The notes below the pieces were generated by a model. That model worked only from the letters and a program-made list of their open reading frames with translations. It was not told where the DNA came from and made no database searches. Made by a program: the position numbers and the translations under genes. Shown here piece after piece: positions 1 through 11,155 of a stretch of 64,000 nt of DNA. Every line of letters starts with the position of its first letter. Within the stretch, counting starts at the first letter, position 1. The stretch comes from Axinella damicornis. Taxonomy: Eukaryota > Porifera > Demospongiae > Axinellida > Axinellidae. The stretch is taken from assembly GCA_963931865.1 (NCBI GenBank), contig OZ007505.1, forward strand, positions 10,839,474 through 10,903,473. Reading direction: 5' to 3'.

Positions 1-235
1 AGTTTGTCCTATTTGTTTGCCCCCAATTGGCCAACATACAACCAGTCTTGTCTCCCTCCCCTTTCACACTTCCTTTAAATTCTCTCTGCATTTCTCTGTC
101 TACCCTGTTGTCACCCAGGATTGTGCTCGTGGTACACATGTATGTGGGTAGAGCCTAGGTTGAGGCTGCAGTATTAAAATTAATGCTCTGGCAACAGACA
201 ATCTAATCATGCCAATGCCATCCCACCCTCCGTAG

Positions 236-451
236 GTGCAGGCATTCGAGATCGATCCTCTGATTTATCATGGTTTGATCAAATTTGGCTGGGCGAGTGC
301 TTTGGTTGAATCAGTTGAGCAGATTCAGGAAAGTATGCACAATATTCGCCTTCCAGTTCTCCTTATCCATGGCAAGGAAGATACGATGGTGCCCATTTCC
401 TGTTCTGAGTTTGCTTACAGAAGTGTCAGCAGTGATGACAAAACACTTGAA
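236..451 (+). CDS. MGLL: Monoglyceride-lipase-like, penultimate exon, copy 1
   Basis: This is a phase-0 exon of 72 codons between an acceptor (...CCGTAG) and a strong donor (GTAAGT at 452). It encodes the end of an alpha/beta-hydrolase fold. The segment starting AFEIDPLIYHG matches the piece of monoacylglycerol lipases after the cap, and LLIHGKEDTMVP holds the expected catalytic Asp in the usual HGxxD setting. Monoglyceride lipases cleave monoacylglycerols to glycerol and a fatty acid. Upstream exons lie outside the window, so this copy is seen only as its 3' end. It differs from the copy at 60578 by one residue (R versus C in the segment NI-R/C-LPVLL). Confidence 0.8.
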
Positions 452-817
452 GTAAGTTAATGGTAAACCTAGCTATAGTATAATGTATTTTGTTAGTGGG
501 CTAGCTCAATCTGCTGCTGATTCATTTAGTAACTTCATGTGGATTCTTTTAAATTAGCCAATGAATCCCTAGGGGCTCAAAGATCACCTGAGAAACTTAG
601 ATTCTATTCTTGGGTATTAAATTATGGAAAGTCTGCACGACAATTTACAGGGATAGTAAGTGCTCATGGCATCTAGGTTTGCTGGAGAACAGTGCATGTG
701 TGTGGTGCGTTTGTTGAACGTGTATGACATCCCTGCATTGTCGGAAATGTCCCTAGATATGGGTGATTCCACTTACCATGCTGCATGTCACCGATTGCAC
801 AGCAAAGCACTGTTTAC

Positions 818-923
818 TAGCCTCGTCCCCAGGCCTCCGCCCAGATTTTATCTCGCAGCCGTGGAGAAAATTTTCTCCACGGCTACGAGATAAAATCTGG
901 GCGGAGGCTTGGGAACGAGGCTA
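818..923. repeat. Foldback MITE of the TAGCCTCG family
   Basis: A nearly perfect 106-bp palindrome that starts TAGCCTCGTCCCCAGGC and ends with its reverse complement; the centre is AAAATTTT. It lies in the lipase intron and is absent from copy 2. Confidence 0.88.
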
Positions 924-1202
924 ACTGTGTACTACTCTTGAAAATGGCACACCATAAGGCTACAGTGCAGAGTAGAGGCGTTTCCTAGCATTTCCTCATC
1001 AAATTTACAAATCCGTTGTCCTACCCCTGGTGAATCCATCCACACAAAGAACGGTATACATGTACAAGAATCGTAAGGTTTCTTCCGAAGAGCACCAGCT
1101 TTGACAGTGCATACCTTTGTTTCAGAAAACTGCAGCTTCGCTTATGGATCTTCCAGAGCTCGGTTTGCTTAGGCCTTCTGTAGCTGTGTTTAGGTCTTCT
1201 GG

Positions 1203-1310
1203 TAGCCTCGTTTCCAGGTCGTTCCCACTGCCAGTATTTGATCGCTTCCACTGTATTTCATACTGGAAGTGATCAAATGCTGGCGGTGGGAACGGCTGGG
1301 AACCAGGCTA
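1203..1310. repeat. Foldback MITE of the TAGCCTCG family, shared by both duplication copies
   Basis: An inverted repeat of about 108 bp, with arms containing CCAGTATTTGATC and its reverse complement. The same element sits at 61038-61145, so it was inserted before the segmental duplication. Confidence 0.85.
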
Positions 1311-1527
1311 GCCTTCTGGAGCTGGGTTTGTGACAGAAACCTGGACCAATGACGGAAAATCTCAGCATCAATTCGTATACGTATACAAAGCAACAATTAT
1401 ACCAAGATATATAAATTTGGTTTGTCATAGGAATTAGAATACTTGAACTGCTTTGAATATATTTTCACTACCTTATAATTATAGTGCATGCTGTAATGTG
1501 ATGGGTTATTACATGTCTTCATTATAG

Positions 1528-1635
1528 GTGTTTGAGGATAGTCGTCATGAAGTGCTTCATGACATAGGGCAAGAGAGAGCAAGACAGCTAATCGTAGACT
1601 GGATTTTGGATCACTGGATCAATATTGTTCGTTAG
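1528..1635 (+). CDS. MGLL: Monoglyceride-lipase-like, terminal exon, copy 1
   Basis: A phase-0 terminal exon of 36 codons after the acceptor TTATAG; it ends in TAG at 1633-1635. Spliced to the exon ending at 451 it reads through DKTLE into VFEDSRHEVLHD, the region that carries the catalytic His in monoacylglycerol lipases. The last part (WILDHWINIVR) is a C-terminal amphipathic helix. The same exon is repeated at 61436-61543. Confidence 0.8.
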   Translation: MFEDSRHEVLHDIGQERARQLIVDWILDHWINIVR

Positions 1636-1727
1636 GCTTTTAGAGTACATGAAATGTGCAGCTTTGTATAAGTAGAATGGAAGGTGTAATGTATGACAGA
1701 CATAATTTTAGTTTGATTGATAGTACT

Positions 1728-2000
1728 ACAAGTAATAAAAAACATTTAAAATGTAACAGGATGTAGGGATACCAGAACTGCAAAAAGTAAGGAAACAAGG
1801 TAGGGATGATCACACAAAACAGTGAAGTATACAACCCCCTACAGAGATCTTTTTCCATAATACGTGTATAATGAAAAAAGATATGTAGGGGGATTGTATA
1901 CTTCACTGTTTTGTGTGATCATCCCTACCTTGTTTCCTTACTTTTTGCAGTTCTGGTATCCCTACATCCTGTTACATTTTAAATGTTTTTTATTACTTGT
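1728..2000. repeat. Large palindrome / foldback element
   Basis: Arms of about 125 bp run from ACAAGTAATAAAAAAC to its reverse complement GTTTTTTATTACTTGT around a short centre near 1860. The arms are almost identical, which implies a young insertion or a recent inverted duplication. It lies in about 1.1 kb absent from duplication copy 2. The open frames on both strands here are mirror images, not genes. Confidence 0.88.
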
Positions 2001-3204
2001 TTATGTCATTTTTTTTTTAGCAGCAGGCGCATGCATACTGGACTCTGGCATTTACACTGCCAGCAATGGCTGAACTATCAGACCCAAGCATCTCAAAAGC
2101 CAACCCTTTCTGGATGGATACTAAGCCAGTGCTCCGTGAGCTGAAGTAGTGTAGGTAAAATAGCTATACCAGATAGTAGTAGTGACACATTGTTGAGTCT
2201 TTAGATAGGCATTCACCCCTCTCACAGAACACAGTCTAGTAAGATATATAGCACAGAGAATTTACCTCGGTCTAGTTACGGTACCGGTAGCGCAAGGCAC
2301 TTCTAATTCAGCGATCTTGAATAATTATTACGTATCGTTGCTAAGTGATCGTTTAAGTGCGCATGCGTACAAACATGAAAATGGCGTGACAAATGAAGCC
2401 ATAGTTATTGAGTGGGCAGCTGTAGCCGCCTGGTGAAGACTTGGAGGTTGCCAAAAAGCGATGGGCTGGTGCACTGCTCGGTGTAAAATGCTGCTGTTTC
2501 GTGCGAAAACCATCATGAGGGATTGAGGCGACGTTGAGCTAGCCCGTCTGAAAGAAAGAAAGAAGAAAGAAGAAGAAGAAAGAAAAACAATTTGCCCGTT
2601 TTGCGAGTACCTGGTGCGGTACTTTCGCGACGGTTTTTCGCGACGCGAGGAGTCTTGTTGGTCATGAAAACACTCGAAGATGAACGGTATGTGGTTATAA
2701 AGGCTTATAAGTGTACCGTTTCTGAGATTTGGAGAGATTCTTTTGTATTAGCATATATTGCGTGTACGTCGTATCCCTACATACAGAGTCTACCGACTCT
2801 GTGATTATGTGAAGAGAGAACTACGTCTCCTTGATGGACATGTGAACCTACTGCTCGGGGCAGCACCATTCATACTTGCATGTGTTGTTGATATCATGCC
2901 GTGAATTATGGTGGATGCCAATGTGAGTGATCACAGTGCTTATGATCATGACTTACCTGAGAAGGTATATATAATAATAATTGAGGTACCACCCACTTTG
3001 GTATGATGCGATGTGAGTGACCAAGTTCAGCCCTAATTATTTTAGAGTGTGAGAAAGAAACAATTCTTATTGAAGTATCATAAGAGTAGCTATCAGATAC
3101 AGATTGAATGGGTGCATCATAATATTATACAATATTCATATACTGACAGATAGATAGATGTACTGGGAGATAATAACATGTACCACTGGACACTAGGAAC
3201 ACCT
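2001..3204. other. No recognised gene; copy-1-specific sequence and simple repeat
   Basis: This stretch has a GA-rich simple repeat at about 2549-2590 and a short open frame at 2067-2150 beginning MAELSDP that I cannot assign. From about 2807 the sequence matches copy 2 again at 61635. Confidence 0.5.
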
Positions 3205-3770
3205 TGGACCCCTCCCCACCCCCCACCCACACCCCCTACCTACCCCCCACCCACACCCCCTACCTACCCCCCACCCACACCCCCTACCTACCCCCCACCC
3301 ACACCCCCTACCTACCCCCAACCCACACCCCCTACCCCCCACCCCCCCCTACCTACCCCCCACCCACACCCCCCTACCTACCCCCCACCCACACCCCCCT
3401 ACCTACCCCCCACCCACACCCCCCTACCTACCCCCCACCCACACCCCCCTACCTACCCCCCACCCACACCCCCTACCTACCCCCCACCCACACCCCCCTA
3501 CCTACCCCCCACCCACACCCCCCTACCTACCCCCCACCCACACCCCCCTACCTACCCCCCACCCACACCCCCCTACCTACCCCCCACCCACACCCCCCTA
3601 CCTACCCCCCACCCACACCCCCCTACCTACCCCCCACCCACCCCCCACCCAGGCTCCACCCAGGCTCCACCCCCCTCCCAGGCTCCACCCCCTCCCAGAC
3701 TCCACCCCCACCCAGGCTCCGCCCCCTCCCAGGCTCCACCCCCCCACCCAGGCTCCCCGCCCATGCAGTT
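3205..3770. repeat. C-rich minisatellite
   Basis: About 18 units of roughly 24-25 bp built on CCTACCTACCCCCCACCCAC, then units built on CCAGGCTCCACCC. The long Pro/Thr reading frames here are translations of the repeat. Copy 2 (62037-62335) has fewer units, so the array has changed length since the duplication. Confidence 0.93.
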
Positions 3771-4044
3771 AAGGCCAGCTAAGGTTATGTTAGGGTGAAG
3801 GCTCCCTAACTCTAACATAACCCTAGCTAATCCTAACCCGAGTGACTAACACTCTACTTGACTCGCTTTATATACCTACCAAACCGGAAATGTTTAATAA
3901 TAAATTATTCGGGCAGCGCGTGCACGCTATTCCGCGAGACAACGCGCGCGCGAATTTGATTGGTTGGAATTCCCAGGCCACTGTGCACGCGCGGACTGAT
4001 GCCAGCGATGAACGTGATTGCGTCTCTGTCGTTTCCATGCCGCA

Positions 4045-4118
4045 ATGGCTGCCAAGGAGGAATGGAATTATAGCTGGGATGGAGCCCTGGTGTTGACGAA
4101 GAGGAAGAAACAGTTCAG
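4045..4118 (+). CDS. Hypothetical gene, candidate first exon, copy 1
   Basis: An ATG in a good initiation context (GCCGCAATGG) opens a 24-codon frame beginning MAAKEEWNYSW, rich in Lys and Arg towards its end, and closing at a GT donor (CAG|GTATAG) in phase 2. The same exon is intact at 62624-62697, with D changed to I at residue 12. It can be spliced in phase to the open frame at 4691-5087. I do not recognise the protein. Support is only the start context, the splice phase and conservation between copies. Confidence 0.35.
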
Positions 4119-4617
4119 GTATAGACCGGGGTGCTGTTGATTCAGTAGAACGTGTAAATGAAACCGTTGTAAAAGCGGCAAAGTTTGAAGGATCCAGCTT
4201 CAGACTTTGTAGCGATTCAGCGGCTAGAGCGCAGTCTACTGGTTGGTGGTTACTGAAGATACAGTAGTCGGTCATATGCATAGGCAACGCACGAACTGGT
4301 TGTTCATAATCAGTATTAATCTATTAATTAAGTAGGTGGTGGTATGTACTAGCTAATTGCGTAGCTGTTCATCATGCAGAGTCGAGCCACCGCAAGGACC
4401 CTGTCTCTTCAATTGTCGTGGCATTAATATTGGTTGTCTTCGGGCTATATCCATCCATGTACAGAAGGGGCTCATCTGGAGGCACAAAGTAGCTTCGTAA
4501 AGAAACAGTGAAACAGGTGAGAAACCACAGGAGATTATTGGGAGCTAGGCTATCATTTTTGGTCATCACTCTTCATACTTCCCTGCATCCATGCACAACA
4601 GAACACCAAGATTGGAT

Positions 4618-4640
4618 GGGGGGGGGGGGGGGGGGGGGGG
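4618..4640. repeat. Poly-G tract
   Basis: A run of about 23 G. The equivalent run in copy 2 (63197-63236) is about 40 long. Potential G-quadruplex or replication-slippage site, and a likely place for assembly length error. Confidence 0.9.
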
Positions 4641-4690
4641 CTTTCCACTTCTGACCACGCCCCTTGTTTACACGTGGATCCGACTTACAG

Positions 4691-5087
4691 TGTTGGAAGC
4701 AGCAGCAGCAAGCTCATGAAGCTCACCGCTGGACCTTTTCTAGCGGTAAACAAGCTTATGACAGTCAGAGTGAATCAGATACAGAGTCAACTCGTGCTGG
4801 GGACGAAAATGGTTCTCACTTCAGACCACGGTGCGTGCACGGCGAATCTTCATCGGACTCTGACTTTCACGACTAGTCACACTTACCTTTCCACGTCGAG
4901 AGTGAGACGTTCACGGACGCCACAGAAACCAGAAAGCAGTGAGTGCAGTGCAAAAGCACGAAGGTGCTACGAGAGCCCATCTAGACAACTAGAAAATGAC
5001 GGTGAAAAAACTTTTCCGCACTTTGCGCGGATTGGATCAGCACTTCACACCTCTGTTCACCACTGCACTGGATACCTTCACCTGTAG
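4691..5087 (+). CDS. Hypothetical gene, candidate second exon, copy 1
   Basis: After the acceptor TTACAG, a phase-2 entry gives an open frame of 132 codons to a TAG stop; joined to 4045-4118 the product would be 156 residues, basic and Ser-rich, with no domain I recognise. Between copies this frame shows one silent change and one V-to-M change, whereas the competing frame shows two non-conservative changes, which mildly favours this one. Against it, 4898-5070 resembles a dispersed sequence at 14290-14460, so part may be repeat-derived. Confidence 0.3.
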
Positions 5088-5231
5088 CTGGATGATATAG
5101 CCTCCCCTTTAAATTTTCCCTGGATCCGCCCATGAACACTGCTACTTGCCATACAGTAGTCGCATGTTACTGGTGACCTTCATTTAAGCAAATCCATTGT
5201 TTTGGTGTTGAGTCTACCTGTCATGCAACCA

Positions 5232-5381
5232 ATGTTGAAAGTAAGGAAGGACTTTCCTGCATATAGGAGTGCCTATAGGTGTGATCTACGCAGGAACAAG
5301 CTGCACAAGGAGCAACCGAAACTTCAAATGGTCAGACTGGACTGGCGTGTGGGCGGTGTGGATACAGAGAAGCTCTGGTGA
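5232..5381 (+). CDS. Short ORF of unknown function, copy 1
   Basis: A 49-residue ATG-to-TGA frame, basic in the first half, containing the segment LQMVRLDWRVGG. The copy at 63828-63977 differs by one silent change. LDWRV recalls the start of COMM domains, but the rest of such a domain is not visible. Could be a chance ORF or one exon of a larger gene. Confidence 0.2.
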   Translation: MLKVRKDFPAYRSAYRCDLRRNKLHKEQPKLQMVRLDWRVGGVDTEKLW

Positions 5382-5403
5382 TTATGGTACCCGTCTAGTC
5401 CGT

Positions 5404-5922
5404 ATTTCAGCCTGTGTCGTGCAACCAATATGGAAGGTAAATGTATTATTGAACATGCTCCAATCTGGCTAACATTCTGATGACTTCCACCTGTATATGA
5501 CCAAAGTTTCTTTCCCTTCCCGACGTGTGCCACAAATGTCTGGCCCGCAAGACCTCATTGTAGCCACCCCCTTTCTAGTAGTGATTTTAACCCTGTGCAG
5601 CAAATCATCCACAGTATAGGCAGCGTACATTACACAGTGAGTGAACGCAAATAAGCAGGTTGCACTTAATAATGCATGACTATGTAATCAGCTCTCGATC
5701 ACAACGAGGGCTATAGCTCTTTAGCTGATACACTCCCTAGTCAAAGTATTAGGTTATCCTTCATGTCTCCTGTTTATCTATTTGCCATCTACTCTAGCCG
5801 TCTCCTCCACTCCACTCCTCTTGTGCCAGCTGAAGGAACCCATGCCCACTGGTGCATGGATACAGGAGATCTCCAAAACTAAGATAATCGTAAGAGGTGT
5901 GCTTTAAGAAGTGCAAATGTCA
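5404..5922. other. No recognised feature
   Basis: Beyond the part that can be compared with copy 2. I see no supported gene, RNA or repeat here. Confidence 0.5.
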
Positions 5923-6307
5923 TAGCCTCATTCCCAGGCCATTCCCACCGCCAGTATTTGATCGCTTCCAGTATGAAATACGGCAATGAAGCCGGGGAAA
6001 TCTGGTCTCATGCAATGACATCAGGTAGACAGATAGTAGACACAGGGGGCAGTACCCATTGGTTGTAACACCTGTTTTGTGTCGATCCGTCCCCAGCGTT
6101 GTGAACAACGAATGGTATCGATCGTCTGCCTTGCGAATGCTCTAACATCCAGCCTTTGGACAGACAGTAGAAGACAGGATGTCGAGATTCTTCGTTGGGC
6201 TACCTGATGGCACCACACGTGACCAGATCTCCTGGGCCTTCCCCCACCATATTTCATACTGGAAGCAATCAAATACTGGCGGTGGGAACAGCCTGGAAAT
6301 GAGGCTA
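5923..6307. mobile_element. TAGCCTCA-type TIR element (non-autonomous)
   Basis: A 385-bp unit bounded by TAGCCTCATTCCCAGGC and its inverted form near 6290-6307. The inner arms match the CCAGTATTTGATC arms of the 1203 element. The central ~250 bp is unique in this window. It has no transposase frame. Confidence 0.75.
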
Positions 6308-6564
6308 CAATTGTCATTCATCATGCACAACGGCCTAATATAGGTACAGTTGTGTTGGCTTCCTTCCCAGGCTAAAGCAGGGAGAGGGTCTGCAAGCTCA
6401 ATCACGTGCATGGTACCGTGATGTTCTATAACTATGTGCTCTTGTATGTGGTTTTTACAATTGTCCATACACTCCGTGCTGGAGACGTCAGCGAAGCCTC
6501 AAGCGACTAAGGAATTTCCCTACTTGACTAATTGTTTGCTTGGCTAATTGTAGTACCATAGTTA
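6308..6564. other. No recognised feature
   Basis: Short intergenic stretch between a foldback element and the retroelement remnant. Confidence 0.4.
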
Positions 6565-7570
6565 TTAGAGTCCACGCACACGGGATTGGACAGCCTTCAC
6601 CTTGTTCTTGTCAGATTTGATGGACCTGCATGTATTCTCAATCCTCTCAGACAAACCTTTCACATAAGGGAGACACAAAATCTGGCTCTCCTCCGTTGGG
6701 GCTTCTGCCGGTGGTTCATGCCGAGGCCTGGAGTGTCCCTTCTTCAGTATGGGGTCAATAAACTTTGTGGGGAAGGAGTTCGCCTGGAAGGTCTCATACA
6801 AGTGTTGGATCTCCTCTTGTTGATGTGCCGGCTCACACACAACAAGAGCCCTGTTCTTGAGGCACTTCACCGCACCAGAGAAAACTCTTGGGTGGTGGTG
6901 AGAGTGAAAGTTAAGAAATCTGTCTGTGTGAGTCTTCTTGCGATGGACTGCGGTGGACATGTTAACACCATCTCTCCTAATCAACACATCCAAGAAGGAG
7001 ATTCGGTGCATGGTCCTGCTCCTCTTCCAAACGTACGCTGTTCAGACGGTCCAGGAAGGATTGCAGGGTCCACATGCCTAAGCCACCTCTTCGGCTGGAG
7101 TGGTGCTGAGTCCAGGGCTATCTTCTCAAAATGCTCTCCATGTAAAGGGATAGGGGACAGGGGGGAACCCATGGCAGCACCTTCAGTTTCACTTCAGACT
7201 CACCACATCAAAGCTCACAAGTCGATCACTCTCACCCAACTCGGTGCTCCAGATAGTATTCCATCGAGAGTTCATCACAAAACTGTGGGTATGGCCAGCC
7301 AGTGGGGGATAGTGTCCGGGCTAGTTCCTTGGCCAATCTGTATGTGGTTGAACCAATGGCCTATGTATTTTTGGAAGACCATAATATTCTATGGGGGGTT
7401 GAGTAACTTGGGATGAGTTGATCCTTGAGTTTGTCTGAAATGTATCCTGCATGGTGTAACTCCCTCATGGCGTTCACAACCTTTCTCTCAACACCTGTAG
7501 TGGGGTCTTTCCTCACCCTGTGGTCTTACCTCACACTGCAGTAGGTGGAACCATCATCCACGACACAGAT
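6565..7570 (-). pseudogene. Penelope-like reverse transcriptase remnant
   Basis: Read on the minus strand from about 7570 down to 6565, broken frames contain, in order: PIEYYGLPKIHR (reverse-transcriptase hallmark), LAKELARTLSP, LVSFDVVSL, MGSPLSPI, a decayed RHVD segment where an active element has the YVDD-type aspartates, then FLDVLIRR, HRKKTHTDRFLNFHSHH and NRALVV. This order is that of Penelope-like elements, a class of retrotransposons usually ending in a GIY-YIG endonuclease; I see no endonuclease here. Several frameshifts and stops and the lost catalytic motif show that it is dead. The plus-strand ORF at 6586-7416 is its antisense shadow. Confidence 0.8.
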
Positions 7571-8439
7571 TACAGAGCTCATCAGAACACTCCCTCTTGC
7601 CTTTGCTAGCCATGGCATCTCGACTCATAGTCTGTAGGCCTAGTGCGCATACACGTGGCCTATTGTTTACAACTGCGATTACAATATAGCAACGTCCGCA
7701 TACAATAATTTTGCTGAAGTTTTGAGCTCACACAGCACATTGACTGCCTGGCGGAACAGCTGTACTTTCTCATATTTTGTAGAGCAATGCATGGACTATC
7801 GGTACTGCCTGTGTCTGGTCAGGCAAAAAAAAAGTGCTAAAATATGCGGCACCATATTGCCCGCGACAGTTGGCGATGAGGTCTCGGAAAACGGCTGCCC
7901 AGCTGGAAGGCTTTCTCCCCGGGATCTAAAGTGGATATGTGGACAGCAGAGAGGTGTCTCTACACTAATGAGCGCAACCCCGACTCGTTTCTGTTGTTGC
8001 TGGTTGGAGCTAGCCTGTGGAAAACTCAGGAAACATTCTCTGTGTTAATTAAGCATTGGAGTGTAGCCCAACGTCAATGTCCTGTATCTGAATAGAATGG
8101 ATCACTGGCCTAACAACTGAATATCGATCGATGTTTAGTAAATGCTTATCGACGTTTAGCAAACATCAGTCTATATTAGCCCCGCCCTCCTTTGACGTGC
8201 GGATTCAGATCCGTTCCAGTATCAAACGTCCGTTGACCACACAAACACGAAACAAACAGTTCGACTGAGCGACTTACTGGGCACTGTTACCAGAAACGTA
8301 CAACTTCTGCCTGCCATTAGCCAAACTACTATTGCACGTTTAACGTGAGCTGTGGGCTGCATGTCCGGTTGTAATGATGTAGTCTCTTGTGCCACACCTG
8401 TGATGGTCAGGTGCATGAAAGTAGCTAAGGTACGCTCAA
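7571..8439. other. No recognised feature; upstream region of gene A
   Basis: Nothing supported. The promoter and 5' leader of gene A would be expected here, but I see no clear core-promoter motif. Confidence 0.4.
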
Positions 8440-8569
8440 ATGTCTCATCCCACTACAGAATCCGTCCCAGCCCAGGTCTCAGTGTCCCCTCTGGTCTGGT
8501 GGTGGGAGTGGTTCTACTGTTGCATGTTGGTCCTGAGTGGAGATGTGGAAACTAACCCAGGACCTGTTG
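8440..8569 (+). CDS. Gene A exon 1: 2A-like leader exon
   Basis: The frame from ATG at 8440 reads 43 codons plus one base to a GTGAGT donor. It contains SGDVETNPGP (8536-8565), a canonical 2A ribosome-skipping motif, which breaks the chain between the last Gly and Pro during translation. The exon is paralogous to 15148-15217, but a four-base insertion near 8522 puts the hydrophobic leader codons and the 2A motif in different frames, and the paralogue's start codon is CTG here. An ATG at 8440 (or at 8523) is still in frame with the motif. Leader function therefore looks compromised while the motif is preserved. Confidence 0.6.
8542..8565 (+). other. 2A peptide motif (gene A)
   Basis: Codons for DVETNPGP, matching the established consensus D-V/I-E-x-N-P-G-P for ribosome skipping. 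Confidence 0.85.
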
Positions 8570-8794
8570 GTGAGTTTCTGGTGTACTGTAGTGTTGTGTA
8601 CAGTCTAAGAAGGTCATATATGACCGCGGTTATACCTGTTTGAGTGATGTCTCATTCCCAGACCCTCAATCTTAATGTGGAGGGTCTGGGCAAAAGGCTG
8701 AAGTGGATGTGTACCGTGTGGGCATAATATAGCGATATTATCTCCTTGTTAAGCTAATTAGCCCTCTGCCAACTGATGACGGATTTATCTGTTG

Positions 8795-9247
8795 TGACAG
8801 TATCAGCTTCATGTCCTTGGGACTGGGGGAGGTGGGTGGGTGCAACCGAAGGGTGCAAACAGCATGGCTGCGTCAATCTGGGCTTGGCCATGAATAACCG
8901 GGTGGGCCATTCATTTCTCATGTTTTATCTGGAAAACAGCCTTCTCGCCTTGTATAGCCTCAAAGGTGGGTGCATGGGCGTAGCTAGCAATGAGGCAAGG
9001 GAGGCAGTTGCCTCGCTTTTCTGGATAATGACGCACGTGTCCGGAGTCTCGCACACTCCGCATACGATGTGTGTTCGATCTGATGACAGAGACAGGAGCC
9101 ATGAGCCGGCGTATACTCTTAACGCAGATTAACGCACTGCGGATTAACTCATGAATAATTTATTAGGTCAAAAAGTTTCACCGCGCGCTTCGCACGCACT
9201 GAGAACTCCATACCTCCTCAGTCTCAAAATCCTAGCTACGCCCCTGG
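8795..9247. repeat. Dispersed repeats in the gene A intron
   Basis: 8800-8970 resembles 26350-26610 and 33840-34078 (shared words ATGTCCTTGG and ACAGGGGGAGGTG). 8972-9247 is a separate unit bounded by GGGCGTAGCTAG and CTAGCTACGCCC. No coding capacity is visible. Confidence 0.6.
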
Positions 9248-9989
9248 GGTGTGGTTATTGGTAAAGAGTTAATGGCACGTGTGCATATCAGCAGAGTAGT
9301 CGTGTACTGGTGATGGCTGTGTAGCAGATATATTAGCTGATTGTGTGACAACATCGTACTGGACAAGCAACAGAAGAGAATGTTCCTCACTTTGAGTGTG
9401 AGTCTCTCATGCATTAGCATTTGCACAAAAGAATGCAGTTGAGGCAATTTCAAGTACACCTGCATTCTGGGTGCACGGTACATTTCAACCCCAGCCTATT
9501 GTATTGCCTTGACCTCTTCGTAATTCTGAGGTCTGGTTCCAATACTAGTGAGCAGAGACAGACCTCTCAGTGAGTCATGGGTCAGTAGGAAAACAGCTAA
9601 TGGCTTTGCATGCACAGGGCCACAGTTACCAAATTGCCAGACGCAATACCACTTACGTCATGACATCATGGTTGGTTGTTGGTTCACAGGTCAAGGCAAA
9701 AAGGGGATTGCGTCGGCAAAAAGGTGAACGGTGGCCCCGTGCACGCATGTATAGCTTCCTGTTCCTGGAGTGTATTCATACGAATGTCAGTTGCCTCCAG
9801 ATTACACTTGACATACCAGATGCTAATGAATTCACTCAGTGGTACTGTAGCGGAAAGTGGAGGATACACCATAATATTATCTGGAGTCATGGCAACCTCC
9901 TTGTCCATAAGTGGATGTCCATTTCTAAGTCAACAGTTTAATACTACCATGCGCTTTGCAGTAACACTTCACTTGTACATACCCCTCAG

Positions 9990-10348
9990 GGCAACTTACA
10001 CTGGAAGACCTCAAAAGTCAGTGGAGCCTTGTACGAGGCCCGTGCCAAGTGGTACGATATCGGCATCGAACTGAAATTATCCATAGGAACATTGAACAGC
10101 ATTTGGGAAGACTTTCCTCGTGTGGCAGACTGCCTAAGGGAAACAAACGTGTATTCACTGGTTGAAGCGTATCGACCCCCGTCCCACCTGGGCAGCTCTG
10201 ACTAAAGCTCTGGAGAGTCCTCCTGTGGGGGAGGGACACCTGGCCCAGCAGCTGAGGGACACGTACTGCCGTGGAGGAGAGGATGTGACACCCCTTGTCT
10301 ACCCCACCCCAGGACCATCACCTCCTGGTGCTCCCCCCACCTCTCAAG
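9990..10348 (+). pseudogene. Gene A exon 2: degenerate Death domain
   Basis: After the acceptor CCTCAG the exon joins exon 1 in phase and reads GQLTLEDL, then, in shifted frames, ARAKWYDIGIELKLSIG and RPTWAALTKAL, which are the conserved blocks of sponge-type Death domains (six-helix protein-interaction modules of apoptosis and innate-immune adaptors). Against the paralogue at 16706 there is a frameshift near 10020 and another near 10150, so no intact domain can be made. The proline-rich tail ends at the donor after TCTCAAG. Confidence 0.75.
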
Positions 10349-10505
10349 GTAGCTACTTCAGTGTATTCTAGTATTGTCACACTGACAAATGATGGCAGTC
10401 GGTAGTAGTGATCTGTGAGTGTACTGTGTGGGATGTTTAGTGAGTCATTGTACTGGCAAACCTGCAGACATGTTCTGTGACCACACACTCCTCTGTCCCC
10501 TGCAG

Positions 10506-10650
10506 TACCACTTGGTGAGCCACCTTTGACCTCTGCAGTGACCCCATGCCCTCCCCCATCATCAACAACTCTGGTATCCCCCCTGCCATAGTATACCACC
10601 CACCTCACAACTGACCACACCCTCTCACCAGCCCACACCAGGACACAGCG
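10506..10650 (+). pseudogene. Gene A exon 3: Pro/Ser/Thr linker
   Basis: It follows TGCAG and matches exon 3 of gene B (17903-18049) almost base for base, but is 145 rather than 147 bp, so the reading phase is lost. The flanking intron is also conserved between the two genes: a single unit of the sequence that forms the 17095-17820 minisatellite lies at 10370-10440. This shows whole-gene duplication rather than exon shuffling. Confidence 0.65.
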
Positions 10651-11155
10651 GTTTGTCGCTTGTAACAATCTGTGTGTGTACTGTATAGGTACTGCCATCT
10701 GATTCACTGTGATGTCTCTGTTTGTTTGTTTGTTTGTGATGTGATGCCTTGGTGTTCAATTAAACTTGCAAGTGAACTGCAGTGTATTCATGCTGCTTGA
10801 TGGTAGACACTGATTAGTTGGTTATTACAGAAGATACAATAAGATATGCAACTGTAATTACTGTACACGTTTAGTAGAATTTGCAACAGCAAAAAGTAGA
10901 TGCACCCCAAGCAGGACATAAGCCCCATTTACACCAGGTGTTTAAACCGCATCCGTGTAAACGCTCTATCATGATTGTATGATTTTGTTCTCTCAAGATA
11001 CATGTGTATACCCCCAGACAGACAGAAAGTTAGAGTAGCTGAGAGAAAGCTGAGTCAGCAGTGAGCAAAGGATCTGATCATTACACACACGGCAAACAAT
11101 AGCAATAAGGAGGTCACATGATTTTAAAATGTGTCTCATAGGATTGTTCGCTCAG

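Larger units (their letters stand above)
1..5403. repeat. Segmental duplication, copy 1 (direct repeat of 60351-64000)
   Basis: This block matches the last 3.65 kb of the window in the same orientation and in the same order: two lipase exons, a foldback element, the C-rich minisatellite, a poly-G run and a two-exon hypothetical gene. Copy 1 is longer because it carries about 0.5 kb (near 522-1032) and about 1.1 kb (near 1726-2806, including a large palindrome) that copy 2 lacks, and because its minisatellite is longer. Both copies run into the window edges, so the true duplication length is unknown. Matching was by eye. A mis-assembled allelic copy cannot be excluded. Confidence 0.93.

Noticed and set aside
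1640..2073. Two ORFs with the same protein segment on opposite strands
   Set aside because: They come from the arms of the large palindrome at 1728-2000.
3178..3798. Long Pro/Thr open frames (also 62029-62374)
   Set aside because: They are translations of a C-rich minisatellite in several frames at once and change length between the two duplicate copies.
3785..3840. Interstitial telomere-like TTAGGG / CCCTAA words
   Set aside because: Only isolated, imperfect copies (TTAGGGTG, TAACCCTAGC); not a tandem array.
5232..5381. COMM-domain gene
   Set aside because: Only LDWRV resembles the domain start; a stop follows at once and no further exon was found, so I list it as an unknown ORF only.
6586..7416. 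276-codon plus-strand ORF
   Set aside because: It is antisense to the Penelope-like motifs, which explain the sequence.
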